From positions 1-38,092 of the forward strand of contig CANQEV010000030.1 in assembly GCA_947595925.1 (NCBI GenBank): 38,092 bases of DNA, in the 5' to 3' direction. Below the pieces are notes generated by a model. The model was not told the DNA's origin and did no database searches. It worked only from the letters and a program-made list of their open reading frames with translations. A program made the translations under genes and the position numbers. Source of the stretch: an uncultured Acetatifactor sp. (GTDB lineage: Bacteria > Bacillota > Clostridia > Lachnospirales > Lachnospiraceae). Of this stretch, positions 29,694-37,944 are shown piece after piece (within the stretch, counting starts at the first letter, position 1; every line of letters starts with the position of its first letter).

Positions 29694-31834
29694 AAGTCCA
29701 GTTTCTTCAAAAGTTCGCGAATATTGACGGGTTTTTCGATGAAGTCGTCCATTCCGCTCTCGAAGGCCTTGTTCCGGTCCTCCTGGAAGGTGTTAGCGGT
29801 GTTGGCGAAGATCTTTACCGTTTTGGCGTCCGGCCGGTGCAGCGCCCGGATGGCGCGGGTGGATTCATAGCCGTTCATCACCGGCATCAGGAGATCCATC
29901 AGGATCACGCCGTACTCTCCTATGGCGGAAGCCGCGAAGGTATCCAGGGCTTTTTTGCCGTCCTCCACATGTAGGACTTCATAGCCCTCTTCCTTCAAAA
30001 GTTCCGCAAGGATCTCTCCGTTCAGCTCGTTGTCTTCTGCGATCAGAATGCGGGGCCTAGATTTTTTTGGAACGCTTTTTTCGGATGTTTTGGCGTCTCT
30101 GCTGTCGGGTCCGCTCCGGGCCGGATCATTTTCGTCCATACCTTCGGCGGCTTTTGTCGGAAAGCAGAAGGTGAATGTGCTTCCCTCGTCCAGGCGGCTC
30201 TCCACGCTGAGGGTCCCGCCCATGCGCTCCGCAAGGAGCGAGCAGACAGGCAGGCCAAGGCCGATGCCCTGGTTTCCCTGGGAGACTGTGTTCCGCTCCT
30301 GGGTGAAGGGCAGAAAGAGCTGTTTCTGAAATTCTTCGCTTATGCCCCGGCCGTTATCGGCGACCTGGATCGTTGTCAGGATCCGTCCGTCTGGATCCTC
30401 GGACTGCTCTGCCTGTAAGGTGACGCGGCCGCCCTTCTGGGTGTATTTGCGGGCGTTATCCAGCAAATTGACGACGATCTGCAGGATTCGGTTTGCGTCC
30501 CCCAGGATCCCGGCGTGGGGAAGGTTCTCAAGGAGCTGAAAATCGAGGCCGGCTTCCTTCATGCCGTCCCGCATCATAAATTCCGAAGTCTGCAGCAGCA
30601 GTTTCAGGTCCAGGGGCTTTTCTTCCAGATCGACCTTTCCGTCCTGGAGCTTTGACATATCCAGAATGTTGTTCACAAGGGAGAGCAGGTATTGTTCCAG
30701 GGAGGAGGACTGGCGGAGGTAGCCGGACATCTTCTTCCGGTCGTCCGTGTTCTGTGTCATCAGGTAATTCAGGCTGATCAGTCCGTTCAGGGGCGTGCGG
30801 ATCTCGTGGCTCATGGCGGAGAGAAAATCGCCCTTCGCCTTTGCGTCCGCCCGGTTCCTGATGGAATTGATGTGGGCGCGCATGGCCGTGTACGCCAATA
30901 CGCAGATCACGATAAACGCGATCCCCAGCAGCAGAAAAGTAAAGCGGTACTGGTACAGAAAATCCGAAATGGTGTACTCGTACATATTCTCGAAAGTGGA
31001 GGCCACCACATACCCGGCCAGCTCTCGGTCTGAGATTTGGGCGATGGATTTATTGATGATGGAGATGATCCGCTCCTGACGGTCCAGAGGGGCGCCTTTG
31101 TCCAGGGGCGTCACCGCGGAGAAGCAGAGCTGGTCGTCCATCTCCATAATAGGGATCACTTTCAGATTGTTGTAGATCGGTTTATAAAGCCAGTACTCCA
31201 CGACATACTGGTTCTGGATCAGCAGGTCCGCCTCCCCGCGGTTTACCGCGTCCAGGCAGTCCTCCATGGAGGAATAGTCCTTAAATTGAAAGTTGGGGTA
31301 CTGGCCGTTGATTACTTTGCGGATGGTCTGGGAGCCTGTGGAGATCGCGACGGTCATTTCCGCATTCGGGTCGAAAGAGAAACTTTCCTTCGCCACGATG
31401 ACTTTTCTGCTGGACAGGTAGGGGTCGCTGATCAGGATGCCTTTGGCCGCCTGGTTCTCTTTATTATACTCCACGCTGGTGACGAGGTCATAGCCCTCTT
31501 CCAGGAGATACTGGTAGGTGATGTCTCCCCCAGGAAGCGGGACATATTCAAAATGAAGGCCGCTGATCTCGGCGATCCGGTCGAAGAGGTGCCTGGAGAT
31601 GCCCGCCAACTCCCCGCTGTCGTCCTGGAAAGAGACGGGTCTTCTGTCGCAGACAAAGCCGACCTTCAGGGGTTCCCCGCTATTGATAAGAGCCTGTTCT
31701 TCCTCCGTAAAGAGAGGACCGGAGTCTTCTCGGGCCTGGGCAACGGTCACCGGCAGGGCGCACAGGACGATCATCGCCAGAGCGGCAGCCCGGGCCAGCC
31801 ACATTGTAAATCTTTTTTTCTTCATGTTTTTCAC
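29690..31834 (-). CDS. Hybrid sensor histidine kinase with SBP_bac_3 domain
   Basis: About 714 residues. A signal peptide or TM (AALAMIVLCALPVTVAQA) precedes an extracytoplasmic SBP_bac_3 amino-acid-binding-like domain (about residues 50-290: PLKVGFVCDRRPVSFQDDSG, ending near SDREL). A TM helix near 305-325 leads to HisKA with phospho-His in MSHEIRTPLNG, the HATPase (VVNLLDNARKYTQKGG, DNGRGIS, GIGLGLPVC) and a C-terminal receiver (ILIAEDNELNGEILAELL, phospho-Asp in GVILMDLLMP, Lys in DDFIEKPVN). No Hpt domain is present, so an external Hpt is needed for relay. The GTG at 31834, with AGAGG about 10 nt upstream, is preferred to the ATG at 31843, which lies only 2 nt from that motif. The target regulator is unknown. 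Confidence 0.85.
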   Translation of the reverse strand: MKNMKKKRFTMWLARAAALAMIVLCALPVTVAQAREDSGPLFTEEEQALINSGEPLKVGFVCDRRPVSFQDDSGELAGISRHLFDRIAEISGLHFEYVPLPGGDITYQYLLEEGYDLVTSVEYNKENQAAKGILISDPYLSSRKVIVAKESFSFDPNAEMTVAISTGSQTIRKVINGQYPNFQFKDYSSMEDCLDAVNRGEADLLIQNQYVVEYWLYKPIYNNLKVIPIMEMDDQLCFSAVTPLDKGAPLDRQERIISIINKSIAQISDRELAGYVVASTFENMYEYTISDFLYQYRFTFLLLGIAFIVICVLAYTAMRAHINSIRNRADAKAKGDFLSAMSHEIRTPLNGLISLNYLMTQNTDDRKKMSGYLRQSSSLEQYLLSLVNNILDMSKLQDGKVDLEEKPLDLKLLLQTSEFMMRDGMKEAGLDFQLLENLPHAGILGDANRILQIVVNLLDNARKYTQKGGRVTLQAEQSEDPDGRILTTIQVADNGRGISEEFQKQLFLPFTQERNTVSQGNQGIGLGLPVCSLLAERMGGTLSVESRLDEGSTFTFCFPTKAAEGMDENDPARSGPDSRDAKTSEKSVPKKSRPRILIAEDNELNGEILAELLKEEGYEVLHVEDGKKALDTFAASAIGEYGVILMDLLMPVMNGYESTRAIRALHRPDAKTVKIFANTANTFQEDRNKAFESGMDDFIEKPVNIRELLKKLDF

Positions 31835-32166
31835 GGCAACCATTCCTCTCTTGACAGGCGCTCCCGTATGGGACCGCAGAAAAACCGACAGGTTCCGGCA
31901 GTCAAAATTTCACCAATTATATGTCAAAATTTCAGGTCTGCGGCGGAGATTGCCGCCGGAAACTCTATCCTTATTTTACATCAGAATATTAGATATGAAA
32001 ATAAAAAAATAAAATTTTTCTATGTTGCCTAAATTTCCCGGGAAAAGTGACGATATAATAAGCAGCCGATATTGTGAAGCATGGATGCAGCCGGGGCGGA
32101 AGGAACCGCTTCCGGCTTTCGTTTTTAAAATTTTTAAAAATATTATAAATTTTTCATCTGCCCCCT
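31835..32166. other. Divergent intergenic region with possible small RNA
   Basis: Between the - strand kinase and the + strand mreB, this region is AT-rich. A TATAAT at 32054-32059 without a clear -35 box precedes about 60 nt that end in a GC-rich imperfect hairpin (about 32090-32116) and a TTTCGTTTTT tract (32117-32126). This could be a short leader or small RNA. No other gene or known riboswitch was recognised. Confidence 0.35.
32090..32126 (+). terminator. Hairpin plus T tract upstream of mreB
   Basis: CGGAAG/CTTCCG (or, with G-U pairs and a bulge, GCCGG...CCGGC) forms a stem closed by TTTCGTTTTT. It lies 170 nt upstream of mreB and no + strand gene precedes it, so it would end a short independent RNA. 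The pairing is imperfect. Confidence 0.45.
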
Positions 32167-32194
32167 TTGAAAATCTGAGAAATTCAGTTATAAT
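32167..32194 (+). promoter_or_regulatory. Promoter of mreB-flagellar operon
   Basis: TTGAAA (32167-32172), a 16-nt spacer and TATAAT (32189-32194). A second TATAAT lies at 32209-32214. A GGCGGG/CCCGCC hairpin of the leader follows at about 32228-32249. This suggests expression from a vegetative promoter rather than a dedicated flagellar sigma factor. Confidence 0.65.
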
Positions 32195-32298
32195 GTATTT
32201 CGTGTGACTATAATCTTAGATAAAAAGGCGGGCGGAAGCCTTCCCGCCGATATTCTGATAAATAGAAGACCGGATAAGATTCGGAGAAGGAGTGAAAA

Positions 32299-33291
32299 AT
32301 GCAGGGCACAGATATCGGTATCGATCTTGGGACAGCCAGTATTCTGGTTTATATAAGGGGGAAGGGCGTTGTGCTGAAAGAGCCCTCCGTTGTGGCGTTC
32401 GACCGGGACACCAATAAGATCAAGGCGATCGGAGAGGACGCGAGGCTGATGCTGGGAAGGACCCCCGGAAACATTGTGGCGGTGAGGCCTCTGCGCCAGG
32501 GTGTGATCTCGGATTACACCGTGACGGAGAAGATGATGAAATATTTCATTCAGAAGGCTCTGGGCAAGAAGACTTTCCGCCGGCCCCGTATCGCGGTGTG
32601 CGTGCCAAGCGGCGTGACCGAAGTGGAGAAGAAGGCGGTTGAGGACGCGACGTATCAGACCGGCGCGAAGGAAGTGTCCATCATCGAGGAGCCCATTGCG
32701 GCCGCTATCGGCGCGGGGATCGATATTTCAAAGCCTTGCGGGAATATGATCGTGGATATCGGCGGAGGTACCTCCGACATCGCGGTGATCTCCCTTGGCG
32801 GTACGGTGGTCAGCGCTTCCATCAAGATTGCGGGCGATGATTTCGACGAGGCAATCGTCCGGTATATGCGGAAAAAGCATAATCTTCTGATCGGTGAGAG
32901 AACGGCGGAGGATATGAAGATCAAGATCGGCTCCTGCTATAAGAGACCGGAGCCGGATTATATGGACGTCAGGGGCAGGAATCTGGTGACGGGCCTGCCG
33001 AAGACCGTGAACGTATCCTCGGAGGAGATGGAGGAAGCGCTGAAGGAGACCACGGCGCAGATCGTGGAGACCATTCACAGCGTGCTGGAGAAGACGCCTC
33101 CCGAGCTGGCGGCGGATATCGCGGACCGGGGCATCGTCCTGACCGGCGGCGGCAGCCTGCTCCGGGGACTGGAGGAGCTGATCTCCGAGAGGACCGGGAT
33201 CAACTGCATGACGGCGGAGGATCCCATGACCGCCGTGGCTATCGGAACCGGGAAATACGTGGAGTTTTTATCTGATTACCGCGAACTTTAA
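32299..33291 (+). CDS. mbl: MreB/Mbl actin-like rod-shape protein
   Basis: 330 residues, normal for MreB. The actin-fold ATP motifs are intact: phosphate 1 (GIDLGTASILVY), VCVPSGVTEVEKKAVEDA, IIEEPIAAAIGAG, phosphate 2 (MIVDIGGGTSDIAVISLGG) and the adenosine motif GIVLTGGGSLLRGLEEL. It polymerises on the inner membrane and directs lateral wall synthesis. Two flagellar rod genes follow, as after Bacillus mbl, hence the symbol; a general mreB label is equally safe. No mreC, mreD or rodA is present here, which again fits mbl rather than the mreBCD operon. The ATG is preceded by GGAGAAGGAG. Confidence 0.9.
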   Translation: MQGTDIGIDLGTASILVYIRGKGVVLKEPSVVAFDRDTNKIKAIGEDARLMLGRTPGNIVAVRPLRQGVISDYTVTEKMMKYFIQKALGKKTFRRPRIAVCVPSGVTEVEKKAVEDATYQTGAKEVSIIEEPIAAAIGAGIDISKPCGNMIVDIGGGTSDIAVISLGGTVVSASIKIAGDDFDEAIVRYMRKKHNLLIGERTAEDMKIKIGSCYKRPEPDYMDVRGRNLVTGLPKTVNVSSEEMEEALKETTAQIVETIHSVLEKTPPELAADIADRGIVLTGGGSLLRGLEELISERTGINCMTAEDPMTAVAIGTGKYVEFLSDYREL

Positions 33292-33392
33292 GGAATGTCC
33301 CTAAAGGGCTGGGCGGCAGCAGAGGGGCCCTGCCGCGTAAAGCGCAGCGGCGGAACCGGAACGAAAGAGTTCATAACAGGAGAGGTAACGGA

Positions 33393-34172
33393 ATGCTGAA
33401 GGGGTTGTATGTCGCTCATACAGGTATGGTCAACGAGCAGAACAGGATGGATATTTTGACCAACAATCTGGCCAACGCGTCCACGGTAGGATATAAGAAG
33501 GAGGGCTCTACCAGCCAGTCTTTCAACGATATCCTCACGGTGAAGATCAAGGACGCTTCCATAGGAGAGCTGAACGTGCAGCGCCTGGGTTTAAACCAGC
33601 CCGGGGTGAAGATTGGGGAGAACTATACCGACTATACGCAGGGTTCCTTTCGGATCACGGAAAACACTTATGATCTGGCGCTTTCCGGGGATGGCTTCTT
33701 CGCCCTGGAATTTACGAATAAAGCGGGGGAAACCTCTACGCTCTATACCAGGGCCGGACAGTTCACCCTGAATAAAGAAGGGGAGCTGGTGAACCAGGAC
33801 GGAGATTTTGTCCTGGATACCGAGAACCGTCACATTACCTTGGACACCCTGAAGGAAACCAGTATCGACCAGAGCGGCACGATCTATCAGGAGGGAAGAA
33901 GGATCGCCCAGATCCAGGTGGTGGATTTTGAAAACTACGATTATCTGGAAAGATATGGCGAGACTTATTACCGCCCCATCGAGGGAGCGGAGATGACGGA
34001 GGCGGATGCGGAGGTGAACTCCGGTTACCTGGAGATGTCGAATGTCTCCCCGGTGATGGAGATGGTGAATCTGATCAGCGTTACCAGGGCGTACGAGAGC
34101 AACCAGAAGATCATCCAGACCTACGACGGGTCGCTGGATATCGCGGTAAACCAGCTCGGAAGAGTGCAATAA
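33393..34172 (+). CDS. flgF: Flagellar hook-basal body rod protein (FlgF/FlhO type)
   Basis: 259 residues. The N-terminus has the rod-protein signature (MLKGLYVAHTGMVNEQNRMD, then LTNNLANASTVGYKKEG), with the ANASTVGYK motif that secretion and assembly depend on. The centre has LALSGDGFFALEF and YTRAGQFTLNKEGELV, and the C-terminus ends with the conserved helical EMVNLISVTRAYESNQKIIQ. These features place it in the FlgF/FlgG family; in Bacillus the equivalent gene is flhO. It would be a proximal or distal rod component exported by the flagellar type III system. It is 101 nt after mbl; a GCGGCAG/CTGCCGC hairpin lies in the gap (33313-33336). The ribosome binding site is AGGAGAGG. Confidence 0.9.
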   Translation: MLKGLYVAHTGMVNEQNRMDILTNNLANASTVGYKKEGSTSQSFNDILTVKIKDASIGELNVQRLGLNQPGVKIGENYTDYTQGSFRITENTYDLALSGDGFFALEFTNKAGETSTLYTRAGQFTLNKEGELVNQDGDFVLDTENRHITLDTLKETSIDQSGTIYQEGRRIAQIQVVDFENYDYLERYGETYYRPIEGAEMTEADAEVNSGYLEMSNVSPVMEMVNLISVTRAYESNQKIIQTYDGSLDIAVNQLGRVQ

Positions 34173-34197
34173 GGACGCAGCGGGAGGAAATTAGGCC

Positions 34198-35016
34198 ATG
34201 GTTAGAAGTTTATGGACGGCGGCGACCGGCATGATCGCCCAGCAGACGAATATGGACACCATCGCAAACAATCTTGCGAACGTGAACACGGTGGGTTACA
34301 AGACCCAGATCAATGAATTTAAGAGTCTCCTGTATCAGAATATTCAGACCAGGACCACGTCCGCAAACGGGGAGCAAAAGCCCGGCAGCGCGCAGGTGGG
34401 CCTGGGCGTGAGGAACGCCTCCATCAGCAGCGTCTTCCGGACGGGAAATTTCCAGCCCAGCGACAGCGACACGGCTTTTGCCTTGGACGGCAAAGGGTTT
34501 TTCGCGGTCCGCGGAGAGGACGGAAATACCTACTACACCAGAAACGGCGATTTTAAGTTTACCCTTGCCCCCAACGGCGGCAATATGCTGGCAAATTCCC
34601 AGGGACTTCCGGTTCTGGACTCTGAGGGTCAGCCCATCATTCTGGACAGCCAGTACACGGTGAGCCTGGTGGAGGTCTCCAAGGACGGCCAGATCTGTTA
34701 CCCCGACGAGCAGAACAATCCCCAGCCCATGGGGATCACCATAGGCGTATACCAGTTCAACAATCCCAATGGCCTGGAAAAACTGGGGGAGAGCCTCTAT
34801 GAGGAGACTGCGGCCAGCGGCCAGCCCATCAACGAGGCCACCAATACCAATGTGAAGAAATCGGACGTCATTCAGGGCTACCTGGAGGCATCCAATGTGC
34901 AGGTGGTGGACGAGATGGTGAACATGATCGTCGCGCAAAGGGCATACGAGCTGAACTCCAAGGCGATCACGGCCTCCGACGAGATGCTTCAGCAGGCGAA
35001 CAACCTGAGGAGATAA
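34198..35016 (+). CDS. flgG: Flagellar distal rod protein FlgG (FlhP type)
   Basis: 272 residues, close to the usual 260. The N-terminal signature is MVRSLWTAATGMIAQQTNMD with NNLANVNTVGYKTQ. Central FlgG elements are ALDGKGFFAVRGEDG and YYTRNGDFKFTLAPNG, and the C-terminal helix reads EMVNMIVAQRAYELNSKAIT followed by ASDEMLQQANNLRR, nearly the family consensus. FlgG forms the distal rod through the outer layers of the wall. It is 25 nt after flgF with the GGGAGG ribosome binding site. flgF, flgG and the rod-binding gene are colinear, a normal basal-body order. Confidence 0.92.
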   Translation: MVRSLWTAATGMIAQQTNMDTIANNLANVNTVGYKTQINEFKSLLYQNIQTRTTSANGEQKPGSAQVGLGVRNASISSVFRTGNFQPSDSDTAFALDGKGFFAVRGEDGNTYYTRNGDFKFTLAPNGGNMLANSQGLPVLDSEGQPIILDSQYTVSLVEVSKDGQICYPDEQNNPQPMGITIGVYQFNNPNGLEKLGESLYEETAASGQPINEATNTNVKKSDVIQGYLEASNVQVVDEMVNMIVAQRAYELNSKAITASDEMLQQANNLRR

Positions 35017-35063
35017 CCGTAAGCGGAATGGATGGACTTCTGTTCGCGCGGAAAGGATAGAAA

Positions 35064-35429
35064 ATGGATCTTTCAAATCTGACATCGGCATATACGGACC
35101 TCTATGCATCCCAGGCGAAATCGTCCCAGCTGGAAAATACCTTAAAGGGAGATTATTCCAAGGCGAAGGACGAAGAACTGATGGATGCCTGCAAGCAATT
35201 TGAGGCATATTTCCTGGAGCAGGTCTTTAAGGAAATGCAGAAGACCATTCCCAGGAGCGAGGAGAGTTCCGACAACTCCATGGTGGACTTTTTTAAGGAT
35301 CAGTCCCTCCAGCAGATCGCCAAGGATTCCACAGAGCAGAACAGCCTGGGTTTGGCGCAGATGCTCTATGAGCAGATGAAGCGCAACTATGGCCTGGATC
35401 CCTCCGTGGTGAAGGAGATGGAGGAATAG
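35064..35429 (+). CDS. FlgJ-like rod-binding protein (no muramidase domain)
   Basis: 121 residues, only the rod-binding (N-terminal FlgJ) domain. Conserved features are the DACKQFEAYFLEQVFKEMQK core and the MVDFFKDQSLQQIAKDSTEQ and GLAQMLYEQMKR segments. In enterobacteria FlgJ carries a C-terminal peptidoglycan hydrolase; Firmicutes commonly have the short form and use separate hydrolases. It would cap or chaperone rod assembly. The gap to flgG is 47 nt and the ribosome binding site is AAAGGA. It ends the flagellar block of the window. Confidence 0.85.
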   Translation: MDLSNLTSAYTDLYASQAKSSQLENTLKGDYSKAKDEELMDACKQFEAYFLEQVFKEMQKTIPRSEESSDNSMVDFFKDQSLQQIAKDSTEQNSLGLAQMLYEQMKRNYGLDPSVVKEMEE

Positions 35430-35661
35430 CATTGCCCGGTGCGCTTTTGCACCTTGTTTCTGTTGTACTTTTTCTGCCCCCTGCGGGGGCTCTGCCGGAG
35501 TTCCCGGACATTTCTGCAACGGTTCAGCCAGACGCTATATGGACTGAGTGAAGACTTCTGCGAGGAGAAAACGCGGTTTTGCGGTTCGCGGCAGCCGCTG
35601 AGCGGCAGTTCAGCGGGCAGGCGGCGCCATTATACATTTGGAAAGCGATGGGGAGAGCAAA
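35430..35661. other. Intergenic gap before recD2
   Basis: No gene is accepted here. GCCCCC/GGGGGC, a 6-bp hairpin with a 3-nt loop, lies about 35475-35490 without a T tract. The remainder is GC-rich. A recD2 promoter was not recognised, so recD2 may be read from upstream. Confidence 0.35.
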
Positions 35662-37920
35662 ATGGAGATACTGAAGGGATATGTGGACCGGATCACGTTT
35701 CAGAACAGTGAAAACGGCTGGACGGTCCTGCGGCTCGTAACGGAGGACGGGGAGGAGACTGCCTGTGTGGGCGTCTGCAAAGGGCTGACGCAGGGAGAGA
35801 ACATTGAGGCGAAGGGAAATTATGAGAAACATCCCAGCTATGGCAGGCAGTTTCACATTCTGGAATACACGGTTTCCGCCCCTGCGGACGGCGCGGCCAT
35901 GGAGCGGTATCTTGGCTCCGGGGCTGTAAAGGGCGTCGGCATGGCGCTGGCGGCCAGGATCGTGAAAAAATTTGGGGACGACACTTTCCGGATCATCGAG
36001 GAGGAGCCGGAGCGCCTTGCGGAGATCAAGGGAATCAGTCTGCGAAAGGCCCAGGAGATCGCCGTGCAGGTGGAGGAAAAAAGAGATTTGCGGGAGGCCA
36101 TGGTGTACCTGGGAGGTTTTGGCATAACGAACGCCCTTGCCGTAAAGATCTACGATAAATACGGGCCGGAGATCTACAGCGTGATGAAGGAGAATCCCTA
36201 CCGCCTTGCGGAAGACATCCGGGGCGTTGGCTTTCGGATCGCGGACGAGATCGCGGCAAAGGCGGGGATCCGCACGGACTCGGATTACCGGATCCGCTGC
36301 GGCGTCCTGTACGCCCTGCAGGGTGCCGTGGGAGAGGGGCATGTCTATCTGCCCCTGGATATCCTGCTTGCGCGTGCGGCGGAGCTGCTTGGGCTGGAAG
36401 AGGAATACATCCGCCCCCATGTCAGTAATATGGTGATGGACCGGAAACTGATCGTAAAGGGGGAAGCGGTCTTTGCACCGTCCTTTTACTACGCGGAACT
36501 GAACTGTGCCAGGATACTGCATCAGCTGAATCTCCGCATGCCGGAAGCGGACTATCTGCCCGCCCAGGAGGCGGCGCTGGAAAAGCGTCTGGCGCGGATG
36601 GCCGCGGAGCAGGGCATGGAGATGGACAAACTGCAGATGAGCGCGGTGAAAGAGTGCATCCGCAGCGGCCTCTTTATCCTCTCCGGAGGTCCCGGGACAG
36701 GAAAGACGACTACTATCAACCTGATCATCCGCTATTTTGAGAGCGAGGGGCTGGATATTTTTCTCGCCGCGCCTACCGGCAGGGCCGCGAAGCGCATGAC
36801 GGAGGCCACGGGGATGGAGGCCAGGACCATACACCGGATGCTGGAACTGAACAGCGGCCTTTCGGATGAGGACAGCCGTCAGGTGAAGTTTGAGCGGTGC
36901 GAGGAGAATCCCCTGGAGGCGGACGTGATCATCATCGACGAGATGTCCATGGTGGATATTCAGATCTTTCAGGCCCTTTTGAAAGCGATCCTGCCGGGGA
37001 CGAGGCTGATCCTGGTGGGGGACGTGGATCAGCTCCCCAGCGTGGGTCCGGGGCAGGCGCTTCGGGACGTCATGAACAGCGGATGCTTTCCCATGATAGC
37101 GCTGAAGCGGATCTTCCGCCAGGCGGAGGCCAGCGACATCGTCATGAACGCCCACAGGATTAACCGGGGGGAATCGATCATCGTGCGGAACAAGGATTCC
37201 CGGGATTTTTTTCTCCTGGAGAGGTCGGACGAGGACGTGATCCTCAAGCACATGATCCAGCTCATCCAGGAAAAACTTCCGGGTTTTGTAAACGTCACGC
37301 CCTTTGATATCCAGGTGCTCACTCCCATGCGGAAAGGGAACCTGGGGTGTGAAAACTTAAACAGGATCCTTCAGAAATACCTGAACCCGCCGGACGAAAG
37401 AAAAGCGGAGCACTTTTCGGGGAACAACGTCTACCGGGTGGGGGATAAGGTGATGCAGGTGAAGAACAATTACCAGATCCCCTGGGAGGCCCTGGGAAAA
37501 TATCATATCGTGATCGATCAGGGAACGGGGGTCTTTAACGGAGATATGGGGCGGATCGTGGAGATCAGCGAGGAACAGTCCCAGCTTGTGGTGGAGTTCG
37601 ACGAGTATAAGCGGGTGACTTATCCTTTCTCCGGGCTGGAGGAGCTGGAGCTCGCCTACGCGGTCACCATCCACAAATCCCAGGGGAGCGAATATCCGGC
37701 CGTGATCCTGCCGCTTCTCGGAGGGCCAAAGATGCTGTTTAACCGGAACCTCCTTTACACCGCGGTCACCAGGGCGCGAAACTGCGTGACGATCCTGGGC
37801 CGCAGCGATGTGGTGCAGGCAATGATCGACAACAACAGCGAGAACAAAAGGTACACGGCCCTGACGGACAGGATCCGGGAGATGAGTCCCCGGGCGGGCG
37901 CGTTATCCGACGGCTGCTGA
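35662..37920 (+). CDS. recD2: RecD2-type ATP-dependent DNA helicase
   Basis: 752 residues, normal for RecD2. The N-terminal OB-like and HhH region (about 1-200: GYVDRITFQNSENGWTVLRL, SGAVKGVGMALAARIVKKFG) is followed by the SF1B helicase core: Walker A SGGPGTGKTT (about 342-351), Walker B IIIDEMSMVD (about 423-432), VGDVDQLPSVGPG and the late YAVTIHKSQGSEYPAVILPL with TAVTRAR (motifs V-VI). RecD2 unwinds DNA 5'-3' and acts in repair and replication of Firmicutes, outside RecBCD. The ATG at 35662 follows GGGGAG; the frame extends to a TTG at 35638 with no ribosome binding site. It ends in TGA directly before a 45-bp tandem repeat in the same frame. Confidence 0.92.
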   Translation: MEILKGYVDRITFQNSENGWTVLRLVTEDGEETACVGVCKGLTQGENIEAKGNYEKHPSYGRQFHILEYTVSAPADGAAMERYLGSGAVKGVGMALAARIVKKFGDDTFRIIEEEPERLAEIKGISLRKAQEIAVQVEEKRDLREAMVYLGGFGITNALAVKIYDKYGPEIYSVMKENPYRLAEDIRGVGFRIADEIAAKAGIRTDSDYRIRCGVLYALQGAVGEGHVYLPLDILLARAAELLGLEEEYIRPHVSNMVMDRKLIVKGEAVFAPSFYYAELNCARILHQLNLRMPEADYLPAQEAALEKRLARMAAEQGMEMDKLQMSAVKECIRSGLFILSGGPGTGKTTTINLIIRYFESEGLDIFLAAPTGRAAKRMTEATGMEARTIHRMLELNSGLSDEDSRQVKFERCEENPLEADVIIIDEMSMVDIQIFQALLKAILPGTRLILVGDVDQLPSVGPGQALRDVMNSGCFPMIALKRIFRQAEASDIVMNAHRINRGESIIVRNKDSRDFFLLERSDEDVILKHMIQLIQEKLPGFVNVTPFDIQVLTPMRKGNLGCENLNRILQKYLNPPDERKAEHFSGNNVYRVGDKVMQVKNNYQIPWEALGKYHIVIDQGTGVFNGDMGRIVEISEEQSQLVVEFDEYKRVTYPFSGLEELELAYAVTIHKSQGSEYPAVILPLLGGPKMLFNRNLLYTAVTRARNCVTILGRSDVVQAMIDNNSENKRYTALTDRIREMSPRAGALSDGC

Positions 37921-37944
37921 GAGCCGGCAGGCTCGCGGCGCGGA

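Noticed and set aside
31037..32032. + strand frame of 331 codons opposite the hybrid kinase
   Set aside because: The - strand reads a complete SBP_bac_3/HisKA/HATPase protein; the + frame has no family features and no ribosome binding site.
32060..32260. Flagellar sigma-28 promoter or c-di-GMP riboswitch upstream of mbl
   Set aside because: GCCGATAT occurs twice but no TAAA lies 15 nt upstream of either; the leader lacks the conserved GEMM bases. The second copy is part of a hairpin arm.
35524..37251. Long - strand open frame (575 codons) opposite recD2
   Set aside because: It lies antisense to a helicase gene with all motifs intact, has a His/Gln/Arg/Leu-rich composition typical of GC-rich antisense frames, and has no recognisable domain.
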